This document shows positions 56,746-64,000 of a DNA stretch of 64,000 bases, in pieces (within the stretch, counting starts at the first letter, position 1; each line of letters begins with the position of its first letter). Source of the stretch: Bacteroidia bacterium (GTDB lineage: Bacteria > Bacteroidota > Bacteroidia > J057 > JAIXKT01); assembly GCA_026932145.1 (NCBI GenBank), contig JAIXKT010000046.1:28850-92849 (forward strand). Direction: 5' to 3'. The notes beneath the pieces were generated by a model that worked only from the letters and a program-made list of their open reading frames with translations, was not told the DNA's origin and searched no databases. The position numbers and the translations under genes were made by a program.

Positions 56746-57633
56746 ATGCAGATTTACACATTTACACCGGAGTTTTGGAAAGATTTTGAACTGTTAGATG
56801 TCGGCAAAGGAGAAAAATTAGAGAGCTGGGGTAAAATGGTCATTCGCCGGCCAGAGCCCCAAGCCGTCTGGGATAAATTATGGACTGATGAACAATGGGA
56901 TAAACAAACCCAGATTTCCTATAAATCCAAATCTGCTCATGCCGGAATCTGGTTGAAAAAAAACAACCAATTACCGGATAAATGGCGAATTAACTACCAA
57001 TCAAAACTCCTGCGTTTATCTTTTCAACTTAGCCTAACAGCATTTAAACACATAGGCTTATTTCCGGAACAGGCTGATAATTGGGAGTTTATAGCAGAAA
57101 CTTGCCAAAAAATCCCCCATGCTAAGGTCTTGAATCTTTTTGCCTATACCGGCGGTGCAACCTTAGCTGCCGCCCAACAAGGAGCTAACGTAACCCACTT
57201 AGACGCAATCAAACAAGTCGTTTCTTGGGCAAAAGAAAACGCAGCGATTAATAAGATAGACAATATTCGTTGGATAGTTGATGACGCATTGAAGTTTATC
57301 AAACGAGAAATTTCTCGTGGGCAAAAATATCATGGGATTTTATTAGACCCGCCGGCCTTCGGGCACGGCACACAAGGAGAACTCTGGAAATTAGCAGAAC
57401 ATATTAACGAACTAATGCAATTAACGGCTCAGTTACTATTGCCACCGCCTCATTTTGTGCTGCTAAATGTTTATTCGCTGGGCTTTTCCCCTATAATTCT
57501 CTCTAATTTAATGAATGCTCATTTCGCCGTTAATTCGGAAAACCTAAAAATAGGAGAGTTATATTTACCGATTCGTGCAGCTAAACCTTATTCATTACCT
57601 TTGGGAGTAGTTGCTCGATACTATCAACCATAA
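56746..57633 (+). CDS. SAM-dependent methyltransferase, RlmI/RlmK-like
   Basis: A 295-residue class I methyltransferase. The ATG at 56746 starts 5 bp after the kinase stop; an upstream in-frame ATG at 56686 would overlap the kinase. SAM-binding motif I is VLNLFAYTGGATLAAAQQGA (about residues 126-145), with the post-motif HLDAIKQVVSWAKEN. The catalytic/target motif is LLDPPAFGHGTQG. This pattern is that of the COG1092-type rRNA 5-methylcytosine/guanine methyltransferases. The rRNA base is not assignable. Part of the surE-gldD-kinase operon. Confidence 0.88.
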   Translation: MQIYTFTPEFWKDFELLDVGKGEKLESWGKMVIRRPEPQAVWDKLWTDEQWDKQTQISYKSKSAHAGIWLKKNNQLPDKWRINYQSKLLRLSFQLSLTAFKHIGLFPEQADNWEFIAETCQKIPHAKVLNLFAYTGGATLAAAQQGANVTHLDAIKQVVSWAKENAAINKIDNIRWIVDDALKFIKREISRGQKYHGILLDPPAFGHGTQGELWKLAEHINELMQLTAQLLLPPPHFVLLNVYSLGFSPIILSNLMNAHFAVNSENLKIGELYLPIRAAKPYSLPLGVVARYYQP

Positions 57634-57663
57634 TTTGATATTTCAAAAAAACTTGTACTTTTG
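57634..57663 (+). promoter_or_regulatory. Promoter of gldE (-33 TTTG, -7 TACTTTTG)
   Basis: TTTG (57634-57637), an 18-bp spacer and TACTTTTG (57656-57663), then 21 bp to the TTG start. Both boxes match the consensus. Confidence 0.68.
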
Positions 57664-57684
57664 CACTTAGGATTTAGCTAAAAT

Positions 57685-59061
57685 TTGGACCCTTCTGGTT
57701 GTTGTATTGGGACAATATTCCCAATGATGTTGGTAGAGAGCGTCTTGCTACAAACAACATTGTATTGGCTCATCATTGTGGCTTTGCTAGTAGTTTCTGC
57801 AATAATGTCCAGTTTTGAAGTGGCTTTTTTCGGATTATCTGCTTCGGAAGCCGTTATATTTTACGAAGAATCTCTCTTCTCCGGAAAAATTATCCGAACA
57901 TTTAAAAAAAAACCACAAATATTATTAGCAACTATACTGATATCCAATAACTTAGCGAATATAGCAATTGTTATTGTTACCAGCTTTTTACTTCATAATT
58001 TAGAAACCAACGTAGGCTGGCCTATCTGGGTAACGAAGGTTTTAGAATTGTTGGTTATATCATCTACGTTATTAATGTTTGGGGAAATTTTGCCCAAAGT
58101 ATTTGCCTCTCAACGCCCTCGTGTGGTTTTACGTTGGCTTTCCCCAATTTTGAGAGGATTTGTAGTTATTCTGTATCCAATTACGTGGGCGCTGGTAAGA
58201 GGTACTCGGTTTTTAGATAAGCCGATTATTAAAGAGCAGCGAAATATCTCCGAGGAACAACTACGCCAAGCAATTGAACTGACCTCTGATGACGAATCTC
58301 CGGAAGAAGAAAAAGAGTTGCTAAAAGGTTTAGTTTCTTACGGGCGGATAACCGTGCGCTCTATCCAGCGGGCACGTGTAGATGTTGTAGCATTATCCAA
58401 AAATCTTACCACCGAACAAGCAATAGCAGTTATTAAAGAAAATGGCTATTCCAGATACCCCGTCTATGAATCCAGCGTAGATCACATTATCGGAATTTTA
58501 TATGCCAAAGACCTGCTGCCATTATTAGCAGAAAAAAAACCCAACGACAGCAACTGGAACGAGCTAATACGCACTGCATACTTTATCCCCGAATCTAAAA
58601 AAATCAATATTTTATTAGAAGAATTTAAGGCTAAAATGCTGCACATCGCAATCGTAGTGGATGAATTTGGCGGAACTACCGGAATCATTACCTTAGAAGA
58701 TATTTTAGAGGAAATCTTTGGGGAGCTTAATGACGAGTTTGATGATGACGAATTTTTGTATTCAAAAATAGCAGATAACCAATTTATTTTTGATGCCAAG
58801 ATGAGTTTAAGCGATGTTTGCCGGGTTTTGGATATAGATATATCTGTTTTTGAGGAAGAACGCGAAGAAAATGGAAGCCTTGGCGGTTTAATATTGGAAT
58901 TGTATGGGCGTTTTCCACAAAAAGGAGAGATTATCAACTACAAAAACTTTGTATTTGAAGTTGATAGCGTTTCTGATAAAGCTATTCAACACATCAAAAC
59001 AACACTCCAAAAAGAAACTTCAGAAAGAAACACAGAAAATTCTGGAAACGCCCATTCTTAG
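57685..59061 (+). CDS. gldE: CorC/HlyC-type CBS protein, likely GldE
   Basis: A 458-residue membrane protein with an N-terminal CNNM/DUF21 domain of about four helices (about 20-190, SAIMSSFEVAFFGLSASEAV). A CBS pair (about 205-340; RVDVVALSKNLTTEQAIAVI, then FGGTTGIITLEDILEEIFGE) and a CorC_HlyC C-terminal domain (about 360-445) follow. This is the architecture of GldE, a gliding gene adjacent to gldD in Flavobacterium. It is here three genes downstream of gldD. The TTG start keeps the MDP- beginning common in GldE; an ATG at 57724 is the alternative. Confidence 0.82.
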   Translation: MDPSGCCIGTIFPMMLVESVLLQTTLYWLIIVALLVVSAIMSSFEVAFFGLSASEAVIFYEESLFSGKIIRTFKKKPQILLATILISNNLANIAIVIVTSFLLHNLETNVGWPIWVTKVLELLVISSTLLMFGEILPKVFASQRPRVVLRWLSPILRGFVVILYPITWALVRGTRFLDKPIIKEQRNISEEQLRQAIELTSDDESPEEEKELLKGLVSYGRITVRSIQRARVDVVALSKNLTTEQAIAVIKENGYSRYPVYESSVDHIIGILYAKDLLPLLAEKKPNDSNWNELIRTAYFIPESKKINILLEEFKAKMLHIAIVVDEFGGTTGIITLEDILEEIFGELNDEFDDDEFLYSKIADNQFIFDAKMSLSDVCRVLDIDISVFEEEREENGSLGGLILELYGRFPQKGEIINYKNFVFEVDSVSDKAIQHIKTTLQKETSERNTENSGNAHS

Positions 59062-59087
59062 CTATATTCGCCCAAATATCTTAACTT

Positions 59088-60707
59088 ATGATGTTTTTGT
59101 TTCGTACAACAGTTTCCCTATTGTTGTTAGCCTTGATAACTGCCGCTATTACTTTTGCACAACCTGCCTATCTCTCTCTTAACCGTGACGAAAGGCTGCG
59201 TTATGAAGCAGAGCTAAATACTTTATCGGCAGATTTTCACACTTCTATATTGCCATACAACCAAGATGAAGTCTTAAAATTCATAAACATAGATTCTTTG
59301 TACCAAACGTATAGCTTTTTAAAGCAGGAAAAATGGGTTTGGAGAAAGTTACGTAAAGAGCATTTGTTAGAGCTTAATGCGCCTGATTATGCAATTCATG
59401 TAGATCCTTTGTTTGATTTTTCTGCAGGAATGGCACAGAAAGGAGGCATTTACCAAAACACACGCGGTGCCAGAATCAATGCCCGCATTGGGCAAAAATT
59501 TGCTATATCATCAAATTATGTAGAAAATCAAAGCCAATTTCCCGGATATTTAGATGACTTTATTAAAGGAACTCCCAGTACCTTTCCCAACCAAGTGGCA
59601 CCTGGGCAAGGTAAAGTCCGTAAATTTAAAGGATCTTCCTACGACTACGGAATGGCTTCCGGCTATATTTCATATTCACCCGGAAAATATTTTAATTTTC
59701 AACTTGGCCATGATAAAAACTTTTTTGGAGAAGGCTATCGTTCCCTATTTTTATCAGATAACGCCTATAATTACCCTTTTTTAAAAATCACGACTACTTT
59801 CTGGAAGATCAAGTATGTTGCTTTATGGGCTGAATTTCAAGATCTTAGGATTCCCAAAAATGACTTTGAATCCTATAATAAAAAATATGGTACATTTCAC
59901 TATTTAAGTTGGAATATCCATAAGCGTTGGTCAGTCGGTTTTTTTGATTGTATTATTTGGCGTTTGCGGGATACGCTTAGCTATCGCGGCTTTGATGTGA
60001 ATTACCTAAATCCAGTGATTTTTCTACGCCCGATAGAAAATTCTGTGGGTTCTCCGGATAATGCCATGCTTGGCTTTTGGGCTAAGTATAAGATTAACAA
60101 CACCATTTCTGCTTATGCCCAGTTGATGTTGGATGAATTTAAGCTCAAAGAGATTCGGGCACAGAAAGGCTGGTGGGCAAATAAGCAAGGCTTTCAAGTT
60201 GGGTTAAAAAGCTATAACACAGCGGGTATCAAAGATTTATATATCCAGACGGAGTTCAATTTTGTCCGTCCGTTTATGTACCAGCATTGGACAAGTTTGA
60301 GTTGTTATGGGCATTACAATCAGCCATTAGCACATCCGCAGGGCGCAAATTTTTGGGAATGGTTAATACTTGCAAATTACCGCCGGCAAAATATCTACGG
60401 AAACTGGAAGCTAAACATCGTAGGTTATGGCGCAGATTCCTCCCGAACAGCAAATTATGGGCATGATATTTTTAAATCATATTACACCTATGCCCAAGAA
60501 TATGGTAACAAAGTAGGGCAAGGAGTTTCTTCACTATTAGTTATGAATGAATTTAAGGCCGGATACTTGATAAATCCAAAATACAATATGGTTTTTGAAG
60601 TTGGGCTAACGCATAGGCTTCTTCGCCAAAAAAGTAATACAACATCCGACTTTATCATTTTAGCCGGAATAAAAACCTCTATTTTTAATAAATATTACGA
60701 TTTTTAG
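59088..60707 (+). CDS. Wzi/RemB-like outer-membrane beta-barrel protein
   Basis: A 539-residue exported protein with a signal peptide (about 1-24, ending TFA|QP). The rest is strand-rich with many aromatic residues (YISYSPGKYFNFQLGHDKNF, FGEGYRSLFLSDNAYNYPFL, TTTFWKIKYVALWAEFQDLR). This looks like the Wzi-type capsule-assembly barrel family, which in Bacteroidota includes the gliding protein RemB. Its location after gldE supports a gliding role, but that is inference. The last two bases before its stop overlap the convergent glycosyltransferase stop by 4 bp. Confidence 0.75.
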   Translation: MMFLFRTTVSLLLLALITAAITFAQPAYLSLNRDERLRYEAELNTLSADFHTSILPYNQDEVLKFINIDSLYQTYSFLKQEKWVWRKLRKEHLLELNAPDYAIHVDPLFDFSAGMAQKGGIYQNTRGARINARIGQKFAISSNYVENQSQFPGYLDDFIKGTPSTFPNQVAPGQGKVRKFKGSSYDYGMASGYISYSPGKYFNFQLGHDKNFFGEGYRSLFLSDNAYNYPFLKITTTFWKIKYVALWAEFQDLRIPKNDFESYNKKYGTFHYLSWNIHKRWSVGFFDCIIWRLRDTLSYRGFDVNYLNPVIFLRPIENSVGSPDNAMLGFWAKYKINNTISAYAQLMLDEFKLKEIRAQKGWWANKQGFQVGLKSYNTAGIKDLYIQTEFNFVRPFMYQHWTSLSCYGHYNQPLAHPQGANFWEWLILANYRRQNIYGNWKLNIVGYGADSSRTANYGHDIFKSYYTYAQEYGNKVGQGVSSLLVMNEFKAGYLINPKYNMVFEVGLTHRLLRQKSNTTSDFIILAGIKTSIFNKYYDF

Positions 60708-61489
60708 GCTGTTTGCTCTGGTTTTAGGGAGATTTTTCGGCCAGTTTCAAAATTAAAGATAGCTGATTTCAAGATTTTTGTCTTGTTGAGAAAATACAAG
60801 CAAGATGTCTGCATAACGCCAAGCCCATAAACGATACTTCTCTTAAAATTGATGGAAGATGCTTCCGGAAAATATTTTGTGGGGCAGGTAACTTCTCCAA
60901 TAGTGTAACCCAAATAGGCAATTTGCGCTAACATTTGATTATCAAATACAAAGTCTTCTGAGTTTTCCTCTAATGGGCAGCGAAGTATCACTTCTCGGGA
61001 GAAAGCCCGATAGCCGGTGTGGTATTCAGCTAACTTCTGGCTCATTAGTAAATTTTGAAAAAACGTCAAAAACCGGTTGAAAAAATATTTATGTAAAGGC
61101 ATCCCACCCCGTAAAGCTCCTTTGCCCAGTATTCTGGAACCCAACATAACCGGAAATAAGCCGTGTGCAATCGGAAACACCATCGCTTCAATAAGCTTAG
61201 GTGTATATTGATAATCAGGGTGTAACATCACAACAATATCACCCCCAACTTGAAGAGCCTTTTGATAACAAGTCTTTTGATTTCCGCCGTAACCTCTGTT
61301 TTTTTGATGTATAATAACGTTTTTGATTCCTAAACTATTAGCTAACGCCGCTGTATTATCTTTACTTGCATCATCTACCAAAATAACTTCATCTACAATA
61401 TTAAAAGGAATTTCTTGATAAGTCTGCCGTAAAGTTTGTTCGGCATTATATGCCGGCATTACCACAACAATTTTTTGATTGCCAATCAT
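60704..61489 (-). CDS. Glycosyltransferase family 2
   Basis: A 261-residue GT2 enzyme. The N-terminal KIVVVMPAYNAEQTLRQTYQ opens the GT-A fold. VDEVILVDDASKDNT has the nucleotide-binding Asp pair, and MLHPDYQYTPKLIEAMV has the DxD-like metal site region. The C-terminal third is hydrophobic, with RGGMPLHKYFFNRFLTF and a helix, resembling dolichyl-phosphate-mannose-synthase-type transferases. It probably transfers a sugar to a lipid carrier. Its start ATG is only 4 bp from a -7 box (61494-61501), hinting at a leaderless mRNA. Confidence 0.9.
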   Translation of the reverse strand: MIGNQKIVVVMPAYNAEQTLRQTYQEIPFNIVDEVILVDDASKDNTAALANSLGIKNVIIHQKNRGYGGNQKTCYQKALQVGGDIVVMLHPDYQYTPKLIEAMVFPIAHGLFPVMLGSRILGKGALRGGMPLHKYFFNRFLTFFQNLLMSQKLAEYHTGYRAFSREVILRCPLEENSEDFVFDNQMLAQIAYLGYTIGEVTCPTKYFPEASSINFKRSIVYGLGVMQTSCLYFLNKTKILKSAIFNFETGRKISLKPEQTA

Positions 61490-61493
61490 GCTG

Positions 61494-61501
61494 CAAAACT
61501 A
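61494..61501 (-). promoter_or_regulatory. -7 box next to the glycosyltransferase start
   Basis: Minus-strand TAGTTTTG matches TAnnTTTG, ending 4 bp before the ATG at 61489. No -33 TTG at the normal distance. If active the transcript would be leaderless. Confidence 0.35.
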
Positions 61502-61674
61502 CATGATTTTAAACTGATTTTTTATTTTGTATTGAAACAGCTTTACAAAAGAGATAAATTGCACTAAATAAAAATAAGATTTAGCTTTTGAAACAAAACA
61601 TCAAAGACAGCAAATTTTTGGTGTTTGAGACTTAAAAAATTCTAACTTCGCAAAGAAATTCGCTTTTCTCTTTA

Positions 61675-62616
61675 ATGGAGTTAAATTCACGTATATATGT
61701 TGCTGGCCATAACGGAATGGTTGGTTCAGCGATAGTTCGCTTATTAATCAAAGAAGGTTATTCTAATATTATTACACATTCTAGTAAAGAATTAGACTTA
61801 CGCAACCAATCTGAGGTGGTTTCTTTTTTTGAAGATCACCAGCCGGAATATGTTTTTTTGGCAGCAGCTAAAGTAGGGGGTATTCTGGCTAATAACACTT
61901 ACCGTGCGGAATTCCTCTATGATAACCTGATGATTGAGGCAAACGTAATCCATCAATCATACGTTCATAAGGTCAAAAAACTACTTTTTTTAGGAAGTTC
62001 CTGTATTTACCCGAAAGCAGCACCTCAGCCAATTAAAGAAGAATATCTGCTTACCGGGCCATTAGAATCTACTAATGAACCTTATGCCATAGCCAAAATT
62101 GCCGGAATCAAACTCTGCGAAACCTATCATGACCAGTATGGATGTAAGTTTATTTCGTTAATGCCCACTAACTTATATGGCCCAAATGATGATTACGATT
62201 TAGAAAAATCCCATGTATTACCGGCACTTATCCGAAAATTTCATGAAGCTAAGATAAATAACTATCCTTCTGTTGTGATTTGGGGGGATGGCACTCCAAG
62301 ACGTGAATTTATGCACGTGGATGACTTAGCTGAAGCCTGTCTTCACTTAATGCTACACTATAAGCAACGTGAAACCATCAATGTAGGCACTGGCGAAGAT
62401 GTTTCCATAGCAGAATTAGCAGCTATTATCCAACGTGTAGTTGGTTATGAAGGAGAACTTATCTTTGATGTTTCCAAACCCAATGGCACACACCGTAAAC
62501 TATTGGATATTAGTTGGTTAAATGCACATGGCTTTAAAGCCAAAACTTCATTAGAGCAGGGAATTATTACTGTTTACCAAGAATACGTTCAAAAATACGA
62601 CCAATACGTAGTTTAG
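61675..62616 (+). CDS. fcl: GDP-L-fucose synthase
   Basis: A 313-residue extended short-chain dehydrogenase. It has [17 protein letters not shown] (residues 8-24) and [27 protein letters not shown] is at 107-113, and the catalytic Tyr137/Lys141 pair is in [24 protein letters not shown] is diagnostic of Fcl/WcaG. It epimerises and reduces the Gmd product to GDP-L-fucose. gmd is in the same window at 8153. A weak -7 box (TAACTTCG at 61643-61650) precedes it. Confidence 0.96.
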   Translation: MELNSRIYVAGHNGMVGSAIVRLLIKEGYSNIITHSSKELDLRNQSEVVSFFEDHQPEYVFLAAAKVGGILANNTYRAEFLYDNLMIEANVIHQSYVHKVKKLLFLGSSCIYPKAAPQPIKEEYLLTGPLESTNEPYAIAKIAGIKLCETYHDQYGCKFISLMPTNLYGPNDDYDLEKSHVLPALIRKFHEAKINNYPSVVIWGDGTPRREFMHVDDLAEACLHLMLHYKQRETINVGTGEDVSIAELAAIIQRVVGYEGELIFDVSKPNGTHRKLLDISWLNAHGFKAKTSLEQGIITVYQEYVQKYDQYVV

Positions 62617-62643
62617 AATTTCAGAAACTTCTCCGCTTGCTCA

Positions 62644-62674
62644 TTGAATCAACCACAAATTTACCGTAGATTTG
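62644..62674 (+). promoter_or_regulatory. Promoter of the Sel1 gene
   Basis: TTG (62644-62646), 20 bp spacer and TAGATTTG (62667-62674). It places transcription start near 62681, so the ATG at 62689 is used and not the TTG at 62644. Confidence 0.65.
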
Positions 62675-62688
62675 CTATTTATGGGCGT

Positions 62689-63528
62689 ATGCTTAGAGCA
62701 ATAGCAGTTTGGAGTTGGGTAGTTTTAGGGTATAGTATTTTTTTGACGAATTACGGATATTCTCAAAATCAGATAAATTTAGATTCTTTACGGATAGAGT
62801 CCCAAAAAGGGAATTCCGAATCCAGCCTTCGGCTTGTAGAGTGGTTTTCTTACGAAAATGCGGATACTACTGACAAAGATTCTATTCAGAAATACCTTAA
62901 AATAGCGGCTAATCAAAATGATTCGACCGGATTATACTTGTATGGTGTTTCCTTAGCACGTGGTTTGTATGGCAAACGCGACCCTAAGCAGGCCGTTTTG
63001 TATCTAAATAAAGCTGCTGACAAAAATCATCCATTAGCTATTCGGGTGCTGATGGAGTTATATTCGGAAAAACCAGATCCTTTTTTAAGCCCCAATGAAC
63101 GTGTTAAGTTGGATTCTACGAAGGCATTGCAGTATGCCATTCGTGGGGCAAAACTCTACGACACGCCTTGCCTCATGCACGCAGCACACGCCTATCACAC
63201 CGGAGGCGGCACTAAGCGTAATGACACCTTAGCAGTAGCTTGGTTAGATACCGCTGCTACACATAACCGCTATATTCTGGCACAACTCAAGATGGGAGAC
63301 TGGTTCCTGACCAATGAAACGGTATTCGGAGTAGATTGGAACCGCGCCAAAAAATATTATGCAATGGCTTCAGAAAACCCCATTGCCGAACATGAACATA
63401 ACGTCTTGGGAAAAATTGGAGTGCATGAAGCGACCCAAAATCCCAAACGACTGTTAAACTGGTATTTTAAAATTTGCTCCGTACTTTGGTCTGAAGTTCC
63501 TCTTTATAGCGTTCAATATCGCCGATAA
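62689..63528 (+). CDS. Exported Sel1-repeat protein
   Basis: A 279-residue protein with a signal peptide (MLRAIAVWSWVVLGYSIFLT, cleaved near YSQ). It then has helical repeats of the Sel1/TPR type, for example LYLYGVSLARGLYGKRDPKQ, AVLYLNKAADKNHPLAI and AYHTGGGTKRNDTLAVAWLD. These superhelices usually scaffold protein complexes. A frame extends 15 codons upstream to a TTG, but that lies in the promoter's -33 box. Confidence 0.85.
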   Translation: MLRAIAVWSWVVLGYSIFLTNYGYSQNQINLDSLRIESQKGNSESSLRLVEWFSYENADTTDKDSIQKYLKIAANQNDSTGLYLYGVSLARGLYGKRDPKQAVLYLNKAADKNHPLAIRVLMELYSEKPDPFLSPNERVKLDSTKALQYAIRGAKLYDTPCLMHAAHAYHTGGGTKRNDTLAVAWLDTAATHNRYILAQLKMGDWFLTNETVFGVDWNRAKKYYAMASENPIAEHEHNVLGKIGVHEATQNPKRLLNWYFKICSVLWSEVPLYSVQYRR

Positions 63529-63532
63529 TGTA

Positions 63533-63724
63533 ATGAAACCGAATGTTCCCCTAAACTTTATAGAGTTTCTAAAAAAGAATTATATTGATGCAGAAAAGTT
63601 TAGCCAATCAGAACCAGAATGTTGGCTAAACCTGCAAAATGAATACAATCAACTGGGGATGGTATCTTTTCGCCAGCGAAAGAAATTTGTCATAAATTCA
63701 TGGAGAAAAAAATATCCTTATTAG
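63533..63724 (+). CDS. Small conserved-looking protein, unknown
   Basis: A 63-residue protein (MKPNVPLNFIEFLKKNYIDA at the start, SFRQRKKFVINSWRKKYPY at the end). It has no signal or membrane segment and a basic C-terminus. The pattern, an N-terminal helix with aromatic residues and a closing RRKY-like tail, is one I have seen in small Bacteroidota proteins, but I cannot name the family. It starts 4 bp after the Sel1 stop, so it is probably co-transcribed. Confidence 0.6.
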   Translation: MKPNVPLNFIEFLKKNYIDAEKFSQSEPECWLNLQNEYNQLGMVSFRQRKKFVINSWRKKYPY

Positions 63725-64000
63725 GTTCTGGCTATGAATAAGATAAAGATGGAATATAACTTTCATACTTTCTGAATCATAACCTATTATTCACTTAAAA
63801 TATTCTAAAAACTAAATTAGCCTTTCTTTTTTGAAGTCATTGTGCAATAGAAATATGACTTAGCAAAAATTTATCTAAATAGTAGAGAATAAAGGAAACT
63901 ATAAAATAAAGGGGTTCCTTTTTTGAAAATTATAAAAATATAGTGAATAACTGATGTTACGCAATATTAAGTAGTATTTTTAAGACTTGGTGTTAATAAA
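63725..64000. other. Intergenic right edge, no feature seen
   Basis: About 275 AT-rich bases to the window edge with no ORF, hairpin or recognisable RNA. Confidence 0.5.

Overview
The window is chromosomal DNA from a Bacteroidota bacterium, probably a gliding, Cytophaga- or Chitinophaga-like lineage. Several things point there. Proteins end in type IX secretion (T9SS) sorting domains of both type A and type B. GldD, a GldE-type CBS protein and a RemB/Wzi-like barrel are present. Lipoproteins are numerous, the DNA is AT-rich, and promoters repeatedly show the Bacteroidota -7 box TAnnTTTG, often with an upstream TTG or TTTG. Most genes are core housekeeping genes. The genome shows no large foreign island, only two decayed insertion-sequence scars.

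Layout, left to right. 1-4 kb: a truncated alpha/beta hydrolase, then thrS-infC-rpmI-rplT on the minus strand. 4-7 kb: an outer-membrane barrel with thrombospondin type 3 repeats and a SPOR domain, and a zinc-ribbon membrane protein. 7-13.7 kb (plus): a lipoprotein, gmd, a CoA-transferase, a YwqK-repeat protein and a YfhO-type membrane protein. 13.7-14.8 kb: a chimeric, broken IS with recognisable terminal inverted repeats. 15-16.6 kb: rplM-rpsI-rpsB without a following tsf. 16.8-19.5 kb: a T9SS type B surface protein. 19.6-23.7 kb: dxs with a GtrA-family gene, nicotinate phosphoribosyltransferase and tRNA-Val. 24-29.7 kb: rimP-nusA-infB-purS. 29.8-35.5 kb: a DUF1573 protein, a CBM9/DUF5916 barrel protein and penicillin-binding protein 1A. 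36-40 kb: an IS4-like scar and a large SprB-repeat adhesin. 40-46.5 kb: isocitrate dehydrogenase, a flippase, a fused periplasmic-binding-protein/pentameric ligand-gated ion channel, a lipoprotein and an ABC permease. 46.6-51.5 kb: a YwqK/WD40/caspase-like protein and a T9SS type A protein. 51.7-60.7 kb: surE-gldD-sensor kinase-methyltransferase-gldE-RemB/Wzi-like. 60.7-64 kb: a glycosyltransferase, fcl, a Sel1 protein and a small conserved protein.

How the genes work together. The translation genes form three operons (thrS/infC/rpmI/rplT, rplM/rpsI/rpsB, rimP/nusA/infB). gmd and fcl, about 53 kb apart, together make GDP-L-fucose from GDP-mannose, and the GT2 glycosyltransferase, GtrA protein, flippase and YfhO protein are the sort of genes that would use such sugars for envelope glycans. 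The gliding/T9SS genes and the T9SS cargo proteins suggest an actively secreting, surface-motile cell.

The two most interesting proteins are at 42753-44918 and 46636-50643. The first is a predicted lipoprotein in which a type 1 periplasmic-binding domain is fused to a Cys-loop-type ion channel with two glutamates at the predicted inner end of the pore. The second is a secreted protein with YwqK repeats, WD40-like repeats, a caspase-like His/Cys domain and a single canonical EF-hand loop. All functions are inferred from sequence reading alone; no database search was run.
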